Made by a program: the position numbers and the translations under genes. A stretch of DNA of 64,000 nucleotides, taken from Candidatus Aphodousia gallistercoris. GTDB taxonomy: Bacteria > Pseudomonadota > Gammaproteobacteria > Burkholderiales > Burkholderiaceae_F. Location of the stretch: assembly GCA_018714185.1 (NCBI GenBank), contig DVNT01000007.1:16833-80832 (forward strand), given 5' to 3'. Below are positions 19,503-30,749 of this stretch, piece by piece. The notes below the pieces were generated by a model. The model did not search any database, had not been told where the DNA came from, and saw only the letters and a list, made by a program, of their open reading frames with translations. Numbering within the stretch: the stretch's first letter is position 1; each line of letters starts with the position of its first letter.

Positions 19503-20306
19503 ATGCCAGCATTGCCATCCATCGGTTTTTTTGATTCAGGCTGGGGCGGCCTTTCCATTATGAAAGCGGCACGGCATGAGCTGCCTCAAGAAAATTTCTG
19601 CTACGTAGCCGATTGCGGCAATGCCCCTTACGGCGATAGAACGCACGAGTTTATTGTCAATCGTGCCGTTAAAATCACCGATTTTCTACTTAGAGAACAG
19701 CACGTGAAAGCCGTCGTCATCTCTTGCAACACCGCAACGGCCGAGGCGGCCGAAGTCCTGCGTGCCCGCTACCCTGAAGCCGTCATTGTGGGCGTGGAGC
19801 CGGCCGTAAAGCCCGCCTGCGAACTTTCTAAAACAAAAAAAATCGGCGTCATCGCGACCACCCGTACGATCAACTCAAAGCGCTACCGGGATTTGCTTAC
19901 CCGCTATGCCGCCCAATGCCGCGTCTTCTCTCAAGGATGCCCGGGGCTGATGGAATGCGTAGAAAGCGGTCAATTTCACAGCCCGTATACGGTTAGCCTA
20001 TTAAAGAAATATCTTCAACCGATGAAAGCGCAAGGCATTGATGCGCTCGTTTTGGGCTGCACCCATTACCCGTTTCTATCGGAAGCTATTGAGGAATTGA
20101 TGGGACCAGAAGTCATGCTCTTGGAACCCGGCGCCGCCGTGGCCCGACACCTCAAAGGGTGCTTAAAGGACAAGGGACTGTTAAACCCGCAAGAAAGCCC
20201 CGACGGTCGCGATAGCTTTTACGTGAGCGGTTTATCGGCTCAAAAAACCCTTGTGGCGCAACGCCTTTACAGCTCGGCTCGATGTTTTTTTGAGTTAACC
20301 GTTTAG
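19503..20306 (+). CDS. murI: Glutamate racemase
   Basis: A 267-residue protein from ATG 19503; an open frame extends upstream into the transporter gene but is not needed. Catalytic motifs are FFDSGWGGLSIM (Asp), VISCNTATA (first Cys) and LGCTHYPFL (second Cys). It makes D-glutamate for peptidoglycan. It is the last gene of the rightward run that begins at purC. Confidence 0.95.
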   Translation: MPALPSIGFFDSGWGGLSIMKAARHELPQENFCYVADCGNAPYGDRTHEFIVNRAVKITDFLLREQHVKAVVISCNTATAEAAEVLRARYPEAVIVGVEPAVKPACELSKTKKIGVIATTRTINSKRYRDLLTRYAAQCRVFSQGCPGLMECVESGQFHSPYTVSLLKKYLQPMKAQGIDALVLGCTHYPFLSEAIEELMGPEVMLLEPGAAVARHLKGCLKDKGLLNPQESPDGRDSFYVSGLSAQKTLVAQRLYSSARCFFELTV

Positions 20307-20319
20307 ACTAAGGGCCCGC

Positions 20320-20757
20320 CTACGCCTTTTCTTCTTTCAGGTACGGCAGCATCTTTTGCCGCAACGCGGCAGGAATCGGGGTGGACTTGCGATTGTCCGG
20401 ATCAATGCAAACCATGGTTTCGGTCGTGGTTACGTGCAGCTCTTGGCCCTTGTAGAACTCAATGCGGACCGTAAACGAGCTCGTTCCGATGTGGCTTAAC
20501 CACAAACGCATCTCCCCTTTGTCGCCGATATGAAACGGCTTCATAAAATCGGAGTGAATGGAAACGACCGGAATCAAGACCTCAGCCTGCGACATATTCT
20601 CCCAAGGCAGTCCCAGTCCCTCGCGGAACCAGTCCTCCACCAGACCGTTGAACATGACATAAAAATTGGGATGAAAAACAATGCCCGCCGGGTCGCAGTG
20701 GGCAAAACGAATTAAGCAGGGCTTGACGAAAATTTCCGGCATATCAAAAACTCTCAA
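20320..20757 (-). CDS. 4HBT-fold acyl-CoA thioesterase
   Basis: A 145-residue hot-dog-fold protein. IRFAHCDPAGIVFHPNFYVMF holds the catalytic Asp of the 4-hydroxybenzoyl-CoA thioesterase/YbgC type. The substrate is not predictable. It overlaps the upstream cyclase gene by 14 bp, so the two are translationally coupled in a leftward three-gene operon. Confidence 0.85.
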   Translation of the reverse strand: MRVFDMPEIFVKPCLIRFAHCDPAGIVFHPNFYVMFNGLVEDWFREGLGLPWENMSQAEVLIPVVSIHSDFMKPFHIGDKGEMRLWLSHIGTSSFTVRIEFYKGQELHVTTTETMVCIDPDNRKSTPIPAALRQKMLPYLKEEKA

Positions 20758-21349
20758 CTAAAACGGCACGCACGGGGCTGGCCTCCAAGCCGCGGATCTT
20801 CAATGGAAGGGCAATGAGCTCGTAAAGCCCTTCGCCGACGGCGGCCAAATCGAGATTTTCCAGAATTAACATGCCGGCGTCAACTGCCCGCCTGTGCGAG
20901 GGCAACGCTTCAGAATCGGCCGCATCAATGCTTGGCGTATCGATTCCGATCAGCCGGACATGGCGCTGATTCAGGTAGTCAACGCTTTCGGCTGACAAAT
21001 AGGGAAATTGCTCGGGCCAGCTTGTCCCCAGACGAAAGCCCGTCTTCAGTAGTAGCCGCTCGGCGACAATGGGCTTGCCTTGCAGCGCCTGTGGGGTAAT
21101 TTCCCCAGCGACGGAAAGCGCCAAAACCTGAGCCGACCCCAGCAAACGATTCAGCGACAAGTCGGCCACCTCGCCCGCAGCATGCAAATGAGCCGGGGCA
21201 TCAACATGCGCCCCTAAGTGCGGGCTCATGCTAAAAGCGCTCACCAAGGCCGGCGCTTCGGATACGCGCTTGATGCGCAAAGGCGCATCGCCGGGATAAA
21301 CCGGCGAATCTTGGGTAACCAGAGGCGAGATGTCAAAAATTCGCATCAA
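20744..21349 (-). CDS. Cyclase / arylformamidase (KynB-like) family protein
   Basis: A 201-residue protein with the metal-binding motif MSPHLGAHVDAPAHL (family form HxGTHxDxPxH, here with Ala for Thr) and IGIDTPSIDAADSE. Known family members hydrolyse N-formylkynurenine or related amides. No kynurenine-pathway genes are nearby, so the substrate is open. It overlaps DUF72 by 4 bp upstream and the thioesterase by 14 bp downstream. Confidence 0.82.
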   Translation of the reverse strand: MMRIFDISPLVTQDSPVYPGDAPLRIKRVSEAPALVSAFSMSPHLGAHVDAPAHLHAAGEVADLSLNRLLGSAQVLALSVAGEITPQALQGKPIVAERLLLKTGFRLGTSWPEQFPYLSAESVDYLNQRHVRLIGIDTPSIDAADSEALPSHRRAVDAGMLILENLDLAAVGEGLYELIALPLKIRGLEASPVRAVLVESF

Positions 21350-22422
21350 ATCTGTCGCGGATCCAAACTCGCGTCTTTTTCCTGCTTGAGCTTTTCGGTG
21401 ATTTCCCGTGCCAATTCAATCATGGTTAAGGGGGCACTGCCCTCGGCCTTGTTGTTGGTAATCACGTAGCTGACTTGGCCGGATTTTTGAGCAATATCCA
21501 CCAAGTGCACAAGGCCTGCGCGCGTAGCCGGATCCGGATGCACAATGCGGTTAAAGGGAGCGTAGGTCATCTTGGCAACACCGTGGCGTTGGATCGGATT
21601 TAAAGACCAGCGCACGATCAGCGGCCCTTTCATCTTCCAGTCTTCGCCTTCGGCCTCCGGATCTTCGAAAAAGCGAAGCGCGGCCGTCTGCCGGATAACA
21701 TCGGGCATCGAGGGATGCACGCCGACCACCAAACGCACGCCGGTCGGGCGCAACGCATTCAAAAGCCGTTTGGTATAAATCGAAAGGGTGCGCACTTCCA
21801 CACCGTAAATCGGTCGCTCACCTTCCACCTCCTTGGGCAGATCGGCAAAAAATTGCGCGATTTTATCAATGTAGCTGTAGCACTCGGCTTGCGTGGGCAA
21901 CAGCGGACGGGGAATCGGAGACAACTGAAACACCAGCGGGCCGGCATTTTCCCCCAAACCGTTAACCACCGGATAAACGAACTCATGCATTGCGCAATGC
22001 AAGTCCAAAAACTCTTGGTTTATGGCACGGAAGCGCCCCTTGGAGTCACGCTTGACGGCATCGGTTACATTCTGAGGCGCTTTAATCAAAAAGCGAAACT
22101 TCTCGTCGACCTGTGCGGCCATGGCGGCATAAGCCATTTCATTGAGCGTACCGAAAAACGACCAATCAATCCCAACGGCCCTCAGCACTGGATGCTTACA
22201 GTACGCAGCCAAGCCACGGCGCGTCAAATCCTCCACCCCGCTTGTTTCGCCCCACACAATGCCCTTCCAACCGGGGAAATTCCAACTGGCGCAACCCAAA
22301 TAGATGGAGGAAGGAAGAAGCCGCCCCAAACGCAACACTTCTGCGCTCGGCGTTACGGGTGTAATAGGAGAAGAAGTGACATCATCGAAGCTGTACGGAT
22401 CCGTCGTAAATTGATCAAACAT
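21346..22422 (-). CDS. DUF72 family protein (YecE-like)
   Basis: A 358-residue protein. YLGCASWNFPGWKGIVW, FFGTLNEMAYA, FRFLIKAPQNVT and LVFQLSPIPRP match the TIM-barrel DUF72 family. The function is unknown. It is the first gene of the leftward operon with the KynB-like and thioesterase genes. Confidence 0.88.
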   Translation of the reverse strand: MFDQFTTDPYSFDDVTSSPITPVTPSAEVLRLGRLLPSSIYLGCASWNFPGWKGIVWGETSGVEDLTRRGLAAYCKHPVLRAVGIDWSFFGTLNEMAYAAMAAQVDEKFRFLIKAPQNVTDAVKRDSKGRFRAINQEFLDLHCAMHEFVYPVVNGLGENAGPLVFQLSPIPRPLLPTQAECYSYIDKIAQFFADLPKEVEGERPIYGVEVRTLSIYTKRLLNALRPTGVRLVVGVHPSMPDVIRQTAALRFFEDPEAEGEDWKMKGPLIVRWSLNPIQRHGVAKMTYAPFNRIVHPDPATRAGLVHLVDIAQKSGQVSYVITNNKAEGSAPLTMIELAREITEKLKQEKDASLDPRQI

Positions 22423-22604
22423 AATCTAACCCAATCTTCCAAAAGGAAAAAACACATAACTGCTTGAAACTTCGGCGATTCATTCTAGAGCACAATAAGG
22501 ACTTTGTGTGGTAGACAAGTGGGTATTTTTACTCAGAATTTTTTAAATCCGACCTTTCGGAGACGAATATATCGAACGAAGCGCCGACTCTATTGTATTG
22601 ATTT

Positions 22605-22638
22605 TTAAGAGAAAGGGGAAAGGCGTTTGCCCTCCCCC
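22605..22638 (-). terminator. Terminator of the Spy-like gene
   Basis: On the minus strand GGGGGAGGGC pairs with GCCTTTCCCC (two G-U) around AAAC, followed by a T-rich tract. Confidence 0.65.
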
Positions 22639-22654
22639 GAAAGAAAATGATTTG

Positions 22655-23272
22655 TTACGAATTTGCCGCCGGCTTCGCTGCAGGCCGTTCGGGCGCTGCG
22701 CCGCGAGGTCCTCTCGGGCCGCGATCGAGCAAACTGCCGGTTGCGACCAACTCATTGAAGTCAGCCATTTGATCCTTATCGAGCGCCTTCTCTAAATTGG
22801 CAAGGGCGGCTACGTAAGCATCAAAGGCTTGCAGATGGCTGTGCATGAATTGGCTTCGCGCTTGCAAGTATTCTTGCTGCGACATCGGAGTGTCCCCGCG
22901 TTGGACGCGCCAGTGTTCATGACGGCACTTGGCCAAATCGGCGTAGGCCTGCACCATCGCATCCCACGCTTTTTGCTGGGCGGGCTTTATCTGCAGTACC
23001 GAACCGACATCGCGCATGAAGTCTCGCGCCTGCACTTCATCCATGCCGAAAGTTCTCGCACCGTGGCGATACAGGTGGCGATTGTGCCAATCGTGGCGCG
23101 GGCCATCCCAACGGTGGTGGTACCTCGGGCCATCGCCCGGACCGAAGTCCGGACCGTAGCCGGGACCGGAACCATAGCAAGGGCCGGGACCGCCGTGCCA
23201 GGCAAACACCGTCAGCGGAATCAAAGCCGAACCGAGCAGGGCGGCCGCTATCATGGTTTTCTTCGTTGTCAT
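22655..23272 (-). CDS. Spy/CpxP-like periplasmic protein
   Basis: A 205-residue protein from ATG 23272, which has a GGGAGAG Shine-Dalgarno six bases upstream; a frame five codons longer exists. A signal peptide (MTTKKTMIAAALLGSALIPL, cleavage after AFA) precedes a Gly/Pro/His/Arg-rich segment (about 25-70) and an alpha-helical Spy-like core around LQIKPAQQKAWDAMV. The end is Pro/Ala-rich. Family knowledge: Spy-type proteins are periplasmic chaperones or stress sensors. The histidine-rich segment could bind metal. Confidence 0.72.
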   Translation of the reverse strand: MTTKKTMIAAALLGSALIPLTVFAWHGGPGPCYGSGPGYGPDFGPGDGPRYHHRWDGPRHDWHNRHLYRHGARTFGMDEVQARDFMRDVGSVLQIKPAQQKAWDAMVQAYADLAKCRHEHWRVQRGDTPMSQQEYLQARSQFMHSHLQAFDAYVAALANLEKALDKDQMADFNELVATGSLLDRGPRGPRGAAPERPAAKPAANS

Positions 23273-23451
23273 CGTGATCTCTCCCATCGAGCTAATGAGT
23301 TTGTCGTTGGCTTCAGTATACGATGAGAACCCTGTCCAAAACCTTTAAGATCTGTGTGCATTTGTTATGGCTTTGCGGCGGCTGCTAACGGCCCGATGAT
23401 GGCTATCCGCCGCTGACGGCAACCCGCCGGGCCTGCCGCCTGTTTCATTAA

Positions 23452-24879
<1,428 letters not shown>

Positions 24880-24895
24880 CCGCCAGGCCTTTCTC

Positions 24896-24930
24896 AACGC
24901 CCCGAGGACGGTTCCTTCGGGGCGTTTTCT
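24896..24930 (+). terminator. Terminator of purB
   Basis: AACGCCCCGA pairs with TCGGGGCGTT, with a short inner stem, followed by TTTTCTTTTT. Confidence 0.9.
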
Positions 24931-24986
24931 TTTTGCGCCCGAAGCGGCCATCATCTCTATGAAATTTATAGCATGAATGACATGAA

Positions 24987-26354
24987 CTACCGCGCACTCA
25001 CGTAAGCGGTTTCTTGGGAACGCGTTCCCAATTTTAGCCATTGACGAACATCGGCACTGGCGTGCAGATTTCGAACAACGGCGGGCGTGTCCACTAAGAC
25101 GCCCCCATCGAGTTCGAGTAGCTTTCTCAGCCACTCATCCCCGAGTTCTTTTCGACCTATATTGGCCGCGGCATTGATATCGGCGTTGATCAACTGACCT
25201 TGGGCCGAACGATACAGCCCTCGCTTGATTCGCTTACCGGAAAACACGATTTCAGATCGCGATGACCTTTTATCAACGCTCGGGATCTCATCAAAATCCA
25301 AGGCACTGGCTTTGGACGTGTAACTTTCCTCTCGAACCGTCACCTTAATACCATAGTCTTGCGCCTTATAGCGAATCATCTCCACGAATTTCCCATGAGG
25401 TAACATCACGAAATTCTGATTGTTTCGCTTACCGATATTGACACCTTGTTTCCATTCTTTATTCAGACCAATGACAATGCGCCCCAGATCATGAGCCAAG
25501 CAGAAGTTGACGACCAGGCGGCTTGCCTTGTGTAGTTGATCGTGAAGTCTCCAATAACGCTTTGTGCTTTTGATGCGAATGTGCGAGTGATGCCCCTTGC
25601 TTCGAAGTTCTGCGACTTGTTTGTTGTGGTGTTGGTTGATGCTTTTTAACACTTTGCCCTTGATCAAAAACGGTCTTACCCCGGGTTTGGTCGATACGAA
25701 AGTTGCAAAATTGTCGATGCCCAAATCACAAAACAACGCCTCATTGCAATCCATGCAAACACTCGTCGATAAATTGTCCGCTTCCTCCTTTTTGACCCGA
25801 TAGGTCAATTCCACGATAAACGTATTGCCCATGGGAACAATTCTCAAGTCGCCAGCGACCGCCTCAGTCGCTTTGGCATTGAATGCCTGGTCTTTGCAGC
25901 ATAAAACCGGCATCGGTGAAAAAACAATGTCCTCGCCTGCCGTGATCGTCAGTCGATGATTTCGAATTTGGTAGCCGTTGCGACCGACATAAAATGTTCG
26001 ATACTTTTTCTTGTAGCCCGGCAATTGAGGGCGACCTTGAAACTTTTCCGGATGTTTGTGATACTCAGCCGTCGCCTTGGCAAAAGCCTTGAATTGTTTG
26101 GCAATCACTTGCCCTTGTCTTTGAGCAGAAGCGGCCGAAGGCATCGCCCGATAATCACCAAGATAATGAAGCTTAAGTGCGTCATCGAGCCCTTTTCGGC
26201 TCAGAACCGGTTGCTTGTCAAAGTAACGCTGACGCAACAAATACACGGCGCAGTTGCCGAGCTTGCGCGACAACGAGCAAAGCTTGTGGCAAGCTTGCCA
26301 ATTCCCATCACTTTTTCGAATGACGTGTCGTTCGACTCTTTGAACCATACGCAA
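24987..26354 (-). CDS. tnpB: TnpB, IS605-family RNA-guided nuclease (variant catalytic site)
   Basis: A 455-residue protein. The RuvC core has Asp210 (FCDLGIDN), Asp392 (INADINAAANIG) and a TSK motif (REESYTSKAS). The canonical RuvC-II Glu position in the IVxEdLN-type motif reads IVIGLNKEWKQ, with Gly296 instead. Glu300 or Glu342/343 may substitute, as in a known subgroup of TnpB with a shifted glutamate. The CxxC zinc-finger pairs usually placed between TSK and the last Asp are absent. The frame is intact. The 3' end and stop codon lie inside the element's right end, where the guide omega/reRNA would be encoded. The partner tnpA is broken. Confidence 0.88.
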   Translation of the reverse strand: MRMVQRVERHVIRKSDGNWQACHKLCSLSRKLGNCAVYLLRQRYFDKQPVLSRKGLDDALKLHYLGDYRAMPSAASAQRQGQVIAKQFKAFAKATAEYHKHPEKFQGRPQLPGYKKKYRTFYVGRNGYQIRNHRLTITAGEDIVFSPMPVLCCKDQAFNAKATEAVAGDLRIVPMGNTFIVELTYRVKKEEADNLSTSVCMDCNEALFCDLGIDNFATFVSTKPGVRPFLIKGKVLKSINQHHNKQVAELRSKGHHSHIRIKSTKRYWRLHDQLHKASRLVVNFCLAHDLGRIVIGLNKEWKQGVNIGKRNNQNFVMLPHGKFVEMIRYKAQDYGIKVTVREESYTSKASALDFDEIPSVDKRSSRSEIVFSGKRIKRGLYRSAQGQLINADINAAANIGRKELGDEWLRKLLELDGGVLVDTPAVVRNLHASADVRQWLKLGTRSQETAYVSAR

Positions 26355-26364
26355 TTTTCAACCG

Positions 26365-26581
26365 GTGCCCATAGGGTCTACAATCTCAAGGCTCACTTGA
26401 TCTTTGTCGTAGCTTATCGCCGAAAGGCTATTAGTTCAAGGATTGAGAGAAATTTTTTCGGAAGTTTGTCAACGTCATGAAGTGTCGCTTTGGAACTAAA
26501 AGTTACTGCGTGATCTCTGTGGGTGACGGAGCAACAACAGCAATCATTGAACAGTACATCAAGGGTCAACAACCGAACTAA
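26365..26581 (+). pseudogene. Remnant of tnpA (Y1 HUH transposase), divergent from tnpB
   Basis: Frame pieces resemble IS200 TnpA: N-terminal VYNLKAHLIFVVAYRRKAI, then, after a one-base shift at a T-run near 26453, REIFSEVCQRHEVSLWN. A third frame carries the C-terminus SYCVISVGDGATTAIIEQYIKGQ. The middle, including the HUH motif, is missing, while the Tyr region QYIKGQ is kept. The gene is therefore a deleted, frameshifted relic. The head-to-head arrangement with tnpB matches IS605/IS608. Confidence 0.78.
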
Positions 26582-26697
26582 CGTTCGATCGACCGCTATC
26601 CATCCCCGCGCTCACGCACGGGGAATTTCGCGGTATTTGTTAAAATAGGCAAATTGACAACGCCTTGAAGGCGTTTGGTTTTTCAGAGGTTTTTAGC

Positions 26698-29370
26698 ATG
26701 GCTTCGGCAACGACTTACCGTAAAAATTACACCGCTCCCACCCACTGGGTGGACAAAGTTGATCTGATTTTCGATCTTCATCCGCAAAGAACGCGGGTTC
26801 GCAGTACGCTCACCGTCCGCCCGAACGAGAACCGTCCCAATGACGACTTTTTGCTCAACGGCCGCGACCTTGAACTAATCAGCATTACGGTCAACAACCA
26901 TGAGCTCGCCCGCACCGAGTACGCCATCCTGGACTCGGGAGACTTGCTGCTGCACGGCATTTCCGAGCCCTCTACGATCAAAATCGAAAATGTCATCAAT
27001 CCGACAGCCAACACCTCGCTGCTCGGCTTGTACGTCTCCAACAACAACTTCATGACCCAGTGCGAAGCCGAGGGTTTTCGTCGCATTACCTATTACCCGG
27101 ACCGGCTCGATGTCATGGCTAAATTTACGGTGCGTATCAATGCACCGAAATCGGTCTGCCCGGTGCTGCTCTCAAACGGCAACCTCGTTGAAGAAGGCGA
27201 AATAGACAACAACTGGCACTACACGCGCTGGGAAGATCCTTTCAAGAAACCGGCCTACCTGTTTGCCTTGGTTGCCGGCGATCTCAAGTGCCGCGAAGAG
27301 CGCTTTACGCTCAAAAACGGTAAGAAGGCGCTTTTGCAAATCTGGGTGGAGCCTCGCAATTTGGATAAAACCGAATTTGCCTTGGAAAGCCTGAAAAAGG
27401 CGATTGCTTGGGATGAAAAGCGCTTCGGCCTGGAGTTGGACTTGGAACGGTTCATGATCGTTGCCACCGATGACTTTACGATGGGAGCCATGGAAAACAA
27501 GGGGCTCAACATTTTCAATTCACGCTGCATTCTGGCCACGCCGGCGGTTGCCACCGACAAGGACTTTGCCCGCATTGAAAGCGTGATTGCCCACGAGTAC
27601 CTGCACAATTGGACCGGCAACCGCGTCACTTGCCGCGACTGGTTCCAGCTCACGCTCAAAGAGGGCTTGACCGTATTCCGCGAACAAGAGTTCGCCGCCG
27701 ACATGCTCGGCGACCCGACGGCCCGCGCCGTCAAGCGCATCGAAGATGTCCGCTACCTGCGCGATCGCCAGTTTGCCGAAGATGCCGGTCCGATGGCCCA
27801 CCCGATTCGCCCCGAGTCATACCAGGAAATTAACAATTTCTACACGACCACCGTCTATGAAAAAGGGGCTGAAGTCATCCGTATGATGCAAACGCTTCTG
27901 GGCAAAGAGGGTTTTCGCCGGGGGCTCGATCAGTACATTCGCCTGCACGACGGCAGCGCCGCCACGTGCGACGACTTTCTCGATGCCATGGCCAAAGCCA
28001 ACATGCGCGACCTTTCTCAATTTGAGCGCTGGTACTCGCAAGCGGGTACGCCGCATGTGCTGGTCGAAACGCACTGGAACCCGCGCGCCGGCTCCTATAC
28101 CGTCACGCTCACACAGTCTTGCGCGGCCACGCCCGGGCAGCCGAAGAAAGAGCCTTTCTTCATCCCCTTTGATATTGCACTTATCAACGCCAAAGGCAAT
28201 CCGATTCCCCTGCAGCTGCAGGCTGAAACGGCTGCCAAGGGAACATCCCGCGTGCTCGAATTGACCGAGACACAACAAAGTTGGACCTTTATCAACATCC
28301 GCGAAAAACCGGTTCCGTCCTTGGCTCGCAATTTCTCGGCACCGATCATCGTCGATTACGACTACACGCCCGACGAGCTGGTCTTCTTAAGCCAGCACGA
28401 CAATGATCCCTTTAACCGAGCCGAAGCCATGGAAAAGCTTTCCATGCTCTGCATTGATGAAATGGTGGCCGATTTCGAACACGGCACCCGGATGGTTATC
28501 AATCCGCACTATCGCAATGCCTTTGAGGCCATGCTCACCGATAAGACGCTCTCGCCCGCTTTTAAGGCGGCAGCACTGACCTTGCCGAGCGAGTCGCGGG
28601 TGGCCGAAACGCAGCCGATGATTAATCCGGCTGCCATTCGTGCTGCGATCCGTGCGCTACGGGAGCAGCTCGGGCGGCAATTTTCTCACGTCATTATGCG
28701 CGTTTTCGATGACAATGCCCCCAACCCGCAATACTCGCCCAACCCGGTCGATGCCGGCAAGCGCGCCATGCGTGCGTTCTGCGTGGAGTTGCTTTTGGCC
28801 GGCGGCAATGCCAAATCGCTTCTGCGGGCGCGCCAGCTTTTTGAAACGAGCAAGAATCTGACCGAACGGCTCGATGCGCTGCGCATCATTGTCAATAGTG
28901 CCTCCCCGGCCAAGTACGCCCTTTTGCAAGCGGCTGAAGCCGAGTGGCGCAACGAACCGCTTTTGATCAACAAGTGGTTTACGCTGCAAGCCACGGCCAC
29001 CGTCCCGATGGACGACTGCCCGGTTGTTGACGTGGTGAAAAACCTCATCGAGCGCTATCCGGGCTACAACACCAATAACCCGAATAACGTCTATTCGCTC
29101 GTGCTCGCCTTCTGCCAAAACAATTTGGCAGAATTCCACCGCCCGGACGGCTACGGGTACCGCTTGTGGCTCGATGAGGTCTTAAAGCTTGACCGCATTA
29201 ATCCTCAAGTCTCCAGCCGCTTGGCTCGTTGTTTGGATAATTGGCGCCGCTACATGCCGGAGTGCTCCAGGCTGATGTTTAGCGTTTTAAGTTACGTGCA
29301 GTCGCAGCCGCATCTCTCGCCGGATTTGCGCGAGGTGATCAATAAATCGCTAAACAACGCAACGCATTAA
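26698..29370 (+). CDS. pepN: Aminopeptidase N (M1 family)
   Basis: An 890-residue protein from ATG 26698, the normal PepN length. The substrate motif [10 protein letters not shown] and zinc site [14 protein letters not shown] with downstream Glu ([13 protein letters not shown]) are intact. It is a broad cytoplasmic aminopeptidase that recycles peptides. The IS605-type element ends about 58 bp upstream, so the promoter lies in a very short gap or inside the element's left end. Confidence 0.96.
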   Translation: MASATTYRKNYTAPTHWVDKVDLIFDLHPQRTRVRSTLTVRPNENRPNDDFLLNGRDLELISITVNNHELARTEYAILDSGDLLLHGISEPSTIKIENVINPTANTSLLGLYVSNNNFMTQCEAEGFRRITYYPDRLDVMAKFTVRINAPKSVCPVLLSNGNLVEEGEIDNNWHYTRWEDPFKKPAYLFALVAGDLKCREERFTLKNGKKALLQIWVEPRNLDKTEFALESLKKAIAWDEKRFGLELDLERFMIVATDDFTMGAMENKGLNIFNSRCILATPAVATDKDFARIESVIAHEYLHNWTGNRVTCRDWFQLTLKEGLTVFREQEFAADMLGDPTARAVKRIEDVRYLRDRQFAEDAGPMAHPIRPESYQEINNFYTTTVYEKGAEVIRMMQTLLGKEGFRRGLDQYIRLHDGSAATCDDFLDAMAKANMRDLSQFERWYSQAGTPHVLVETHWNPRAGSYTVTLTQSCAATPGQPKKEPFFIPFDIALINAKGNPIPLQLQAETAAKGTSRVLELTETQQSWTFINIREKPVPSLARNFSAPIIVDYDYTPDELVFLSQHDNDPFNRAEAMEKLSMLCIDEMVADFEHGTRMVINPHYRNAFEAMLTDKTLSPAFKAAALTLPSESRVAETQPMINPAAIRAAIRALREQLGRQFSHVIMRVFDDNAPNPQYSPNPVDAGKRAMRAFCVELLLAGGNAKSLLRARQLFETSKNLTERLDALRIIVNSASPAKYALLQAAEAEWRNEPLLINKWFTLQATATVPMDDCPVVDVVKNLIERYPGYNTNNPNNVYSLVLAFCQNNLAEFHRPDGYGYRLWLDEVLKLDRINPQVSSRLARCLDNWRRYMPECSRLMFSVLSYVQSQPHLSPDLREVINKSLNNATH

Positions 29371-29389
29371 TTTAAAAAGGATTGAAATC

Positions 29390-30382
29390 ATGCCGAAGAC
29401 ATTAGCCTTATACCTTCATGAAATGGAAACGGTTCACCACGTGGATCCCCGCTTGACCGGTTTAATCAACCACTTGGCTGAAACGTGCAAGGAAATCAGC
29501 TTCAAGGTGAGCCAAGGCGCCTTAGCCGGCGTTCTGGGCTCGGCCGGCAGCGAAAACGTCCAAGGCGAAACCCAAAAGAAGCTCGACATCATTTCCAACG
29601 AAATCATGTGCCGGGCCTGCACCGAAAGCGGCTTTGTCAGCGCCGTGGCCAGTGAGGAAATGGACCATGCCTTGCAAGTGCCTGAAAACTGCGAGGTCGG
29701 TCCTTATCTGGTGCTTTTTGATCCCTTGGACGGCTCGAGCAATATTGATATCAATGTGTCCATCGGCACGATCTTTTCCGTTTTACCGGCCGGAGAGCCG
29801 CACCGCGGAGTTGAAGATGCCGAATTCTTGCAATCCGGTCGCCACCAGCTAGCCGCCGGCTACGTCATTTACGGCCCTCAAACCCAGTTGGTGATGACCT
29901 TGGGCTTCGGCGTCATGGTCTTTACGCTGGATTTGTCAACGGGCAATTTCTACCAAACCGCCGAAAACGTGACGATTAGCGAAAGCACGAAAGAGTTTGC
30001 CATTAACTGCTCGAATATGCGGCATTGGGAAGCGCCCGTACAGCGCTACATTATGGAATTGCTTGCTGGGACCACCGGTGTCAGAGGCAAAGACTTCAAT
30101 ATGCGCTGGGTGGCTGCCATGGTCGCCGAAGTACACCGCATTTTGAGCCGCGGCGGTATTTTCATGTACCCGCGTGACAACCGCGATCCGAACAAGCCCG
30201 GCAAATTGCGCCTGATGTACGAAGCCAATCCGATGAGCTGGCTCATTGAACAAGCCCACGGGCGGGCCACCAACGGCTATCAGAACATTTTGGATATTGA
30301 ACCTACGGCATTGCATCAGCGTGTTGCCGTATTCCTCGGGGCCAAAGAAGAAGTCGATCTGGTGACCTCCTATCACGGCTAA
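29390..30382 (+). CDS. fbp: Class I fructose-1,6-bisphosphatase
   Basis: A 330-residue protein with the metal-binding [16 protein letters not shown] and the late motif [12 protein letters not shown], typical of class I FBPase. It is the irreversible step of gluconeogenesis. It begins 19 bases after pepN and probably shares its transcript. Confidence 0.96.
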   Translation: MPKTLALYLHEMETVHHVDPRLTGLINHLAETCKEISFKVSQGALAGVLGSAGSENVQGETQKKLDIISNEIMCRACTESGFVSAVASEEMDHALQVPENCEVGPYLVLFDPLDGSSNIDINVSIGTIFSVLPAGEPHRGVEDAEFLQSGRHQLAAGYVIYGPQTQLVMTLGFGVMVFTLDLSTGNFYQTAENVTISESTKEFAINCSNMRHWEAPVQRYIMELLAGTTGVRGKDFNMRWVAAMVAEVHRILSRGGIFMYPRDNRDPNKPGKLRLMYEANPMSWLIEQAHGRATNGYQNILDIEPTALHQRVAVFLGAKEEVDLVTSYHG

Positions 30383-30393
30383 GCGAGGCGCTT

Positions 30394-30588
30394 ATGGACT
30401 GGCTTGACCTGTTGGCCGAATGGATACTGTTTCCGCTTATAGTGGTCTACGGTTTCGTCAGTTGGGCCAAAGACAATCCGGGCAAGTCTTTGCTTGAGGG
30501 CTTTGGCAAAGAGGATGAAAAAAAGAAAAAGACTCCGGCCGAAGCCTCGGAAAAGAAGCCACCCACTGACAAAACCGATGCCCGATAG
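30394..30588 (+). CDS. Small membrane-anchored hypothetical protein
   Basis: A 64-residue protein starting 11 bases after fbp. One hydrophobic helix (about residues 4-22, [19 protein letters not shown]) is followed by a highly charged Lys/Glu tail. No family is recognised. Its tight position suggests it is the last gene of the pepN-fbp transcript. Confidence 0.6.
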   Translation: MDWLDLLAEWILFPLIVVYGFVSWAKDNPGKSLLEGFGKEDEKKKKTPAEASEKKPPTDKTDAR

Positions 30589-30667
30589 TCCGTGCCGGCA
30601 TGACGCCGGCCGGTCTTTCGCGCCCCCGCATCGTGGCAAAAACTATCAGAACATTAAAAAATTCCGA

Positions 30668-30696
30668 TTGTTTTTTCTACCCTCAGTTCTTATACT
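30668..30696 (+). promoter_or_regulatory. Sigma-70-type promoter of the hydrogenase fusion
   Basis: TTGTTT at 30668-30673, a 17-nt spacer and TATACT at 30691-30696, about 54 bp before the ATG at 30750. The leader carries AGGAGA as ribosome-binding site. Confidence 0.6.
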
Positions 30697-30749
30697 CGTT
30701 AGCAACGTCGGAGTCCTGTCGGAGGCCGGCGTGCAGGAGAGAACAAAAT

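Larger units (their letters stand above)
24982..26639 (-). mobile_element. IS200/IS605-type element, copy 1 (divergent tnpB and decayed tnpA)
   Basis: About 1.66 kb between purB and pepN. The left end (26590-26639) carries a hairpin with arms CCCCG / CGGGG, and the right end finishes with GCGCGGTAGTTCAT, which contains the tnpB stop codon. Both ends recur in the small elements at 36388 and 41013, which defines the boundaries. All three left ends follow TTTAA, the probable target or TAM. No terminal inverted repeats or target duplications are seen, as expected for this family. The boundaries are accurate to a few bases at best. Confidence 0.8.

Noticed and set aside
25956-26480. A 174-codon open frame opposite tnpB
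   Set aside because: Most is antisense to tnpB; only its last 35 codons are a tnpA remnant, annotated as a pseudogene.
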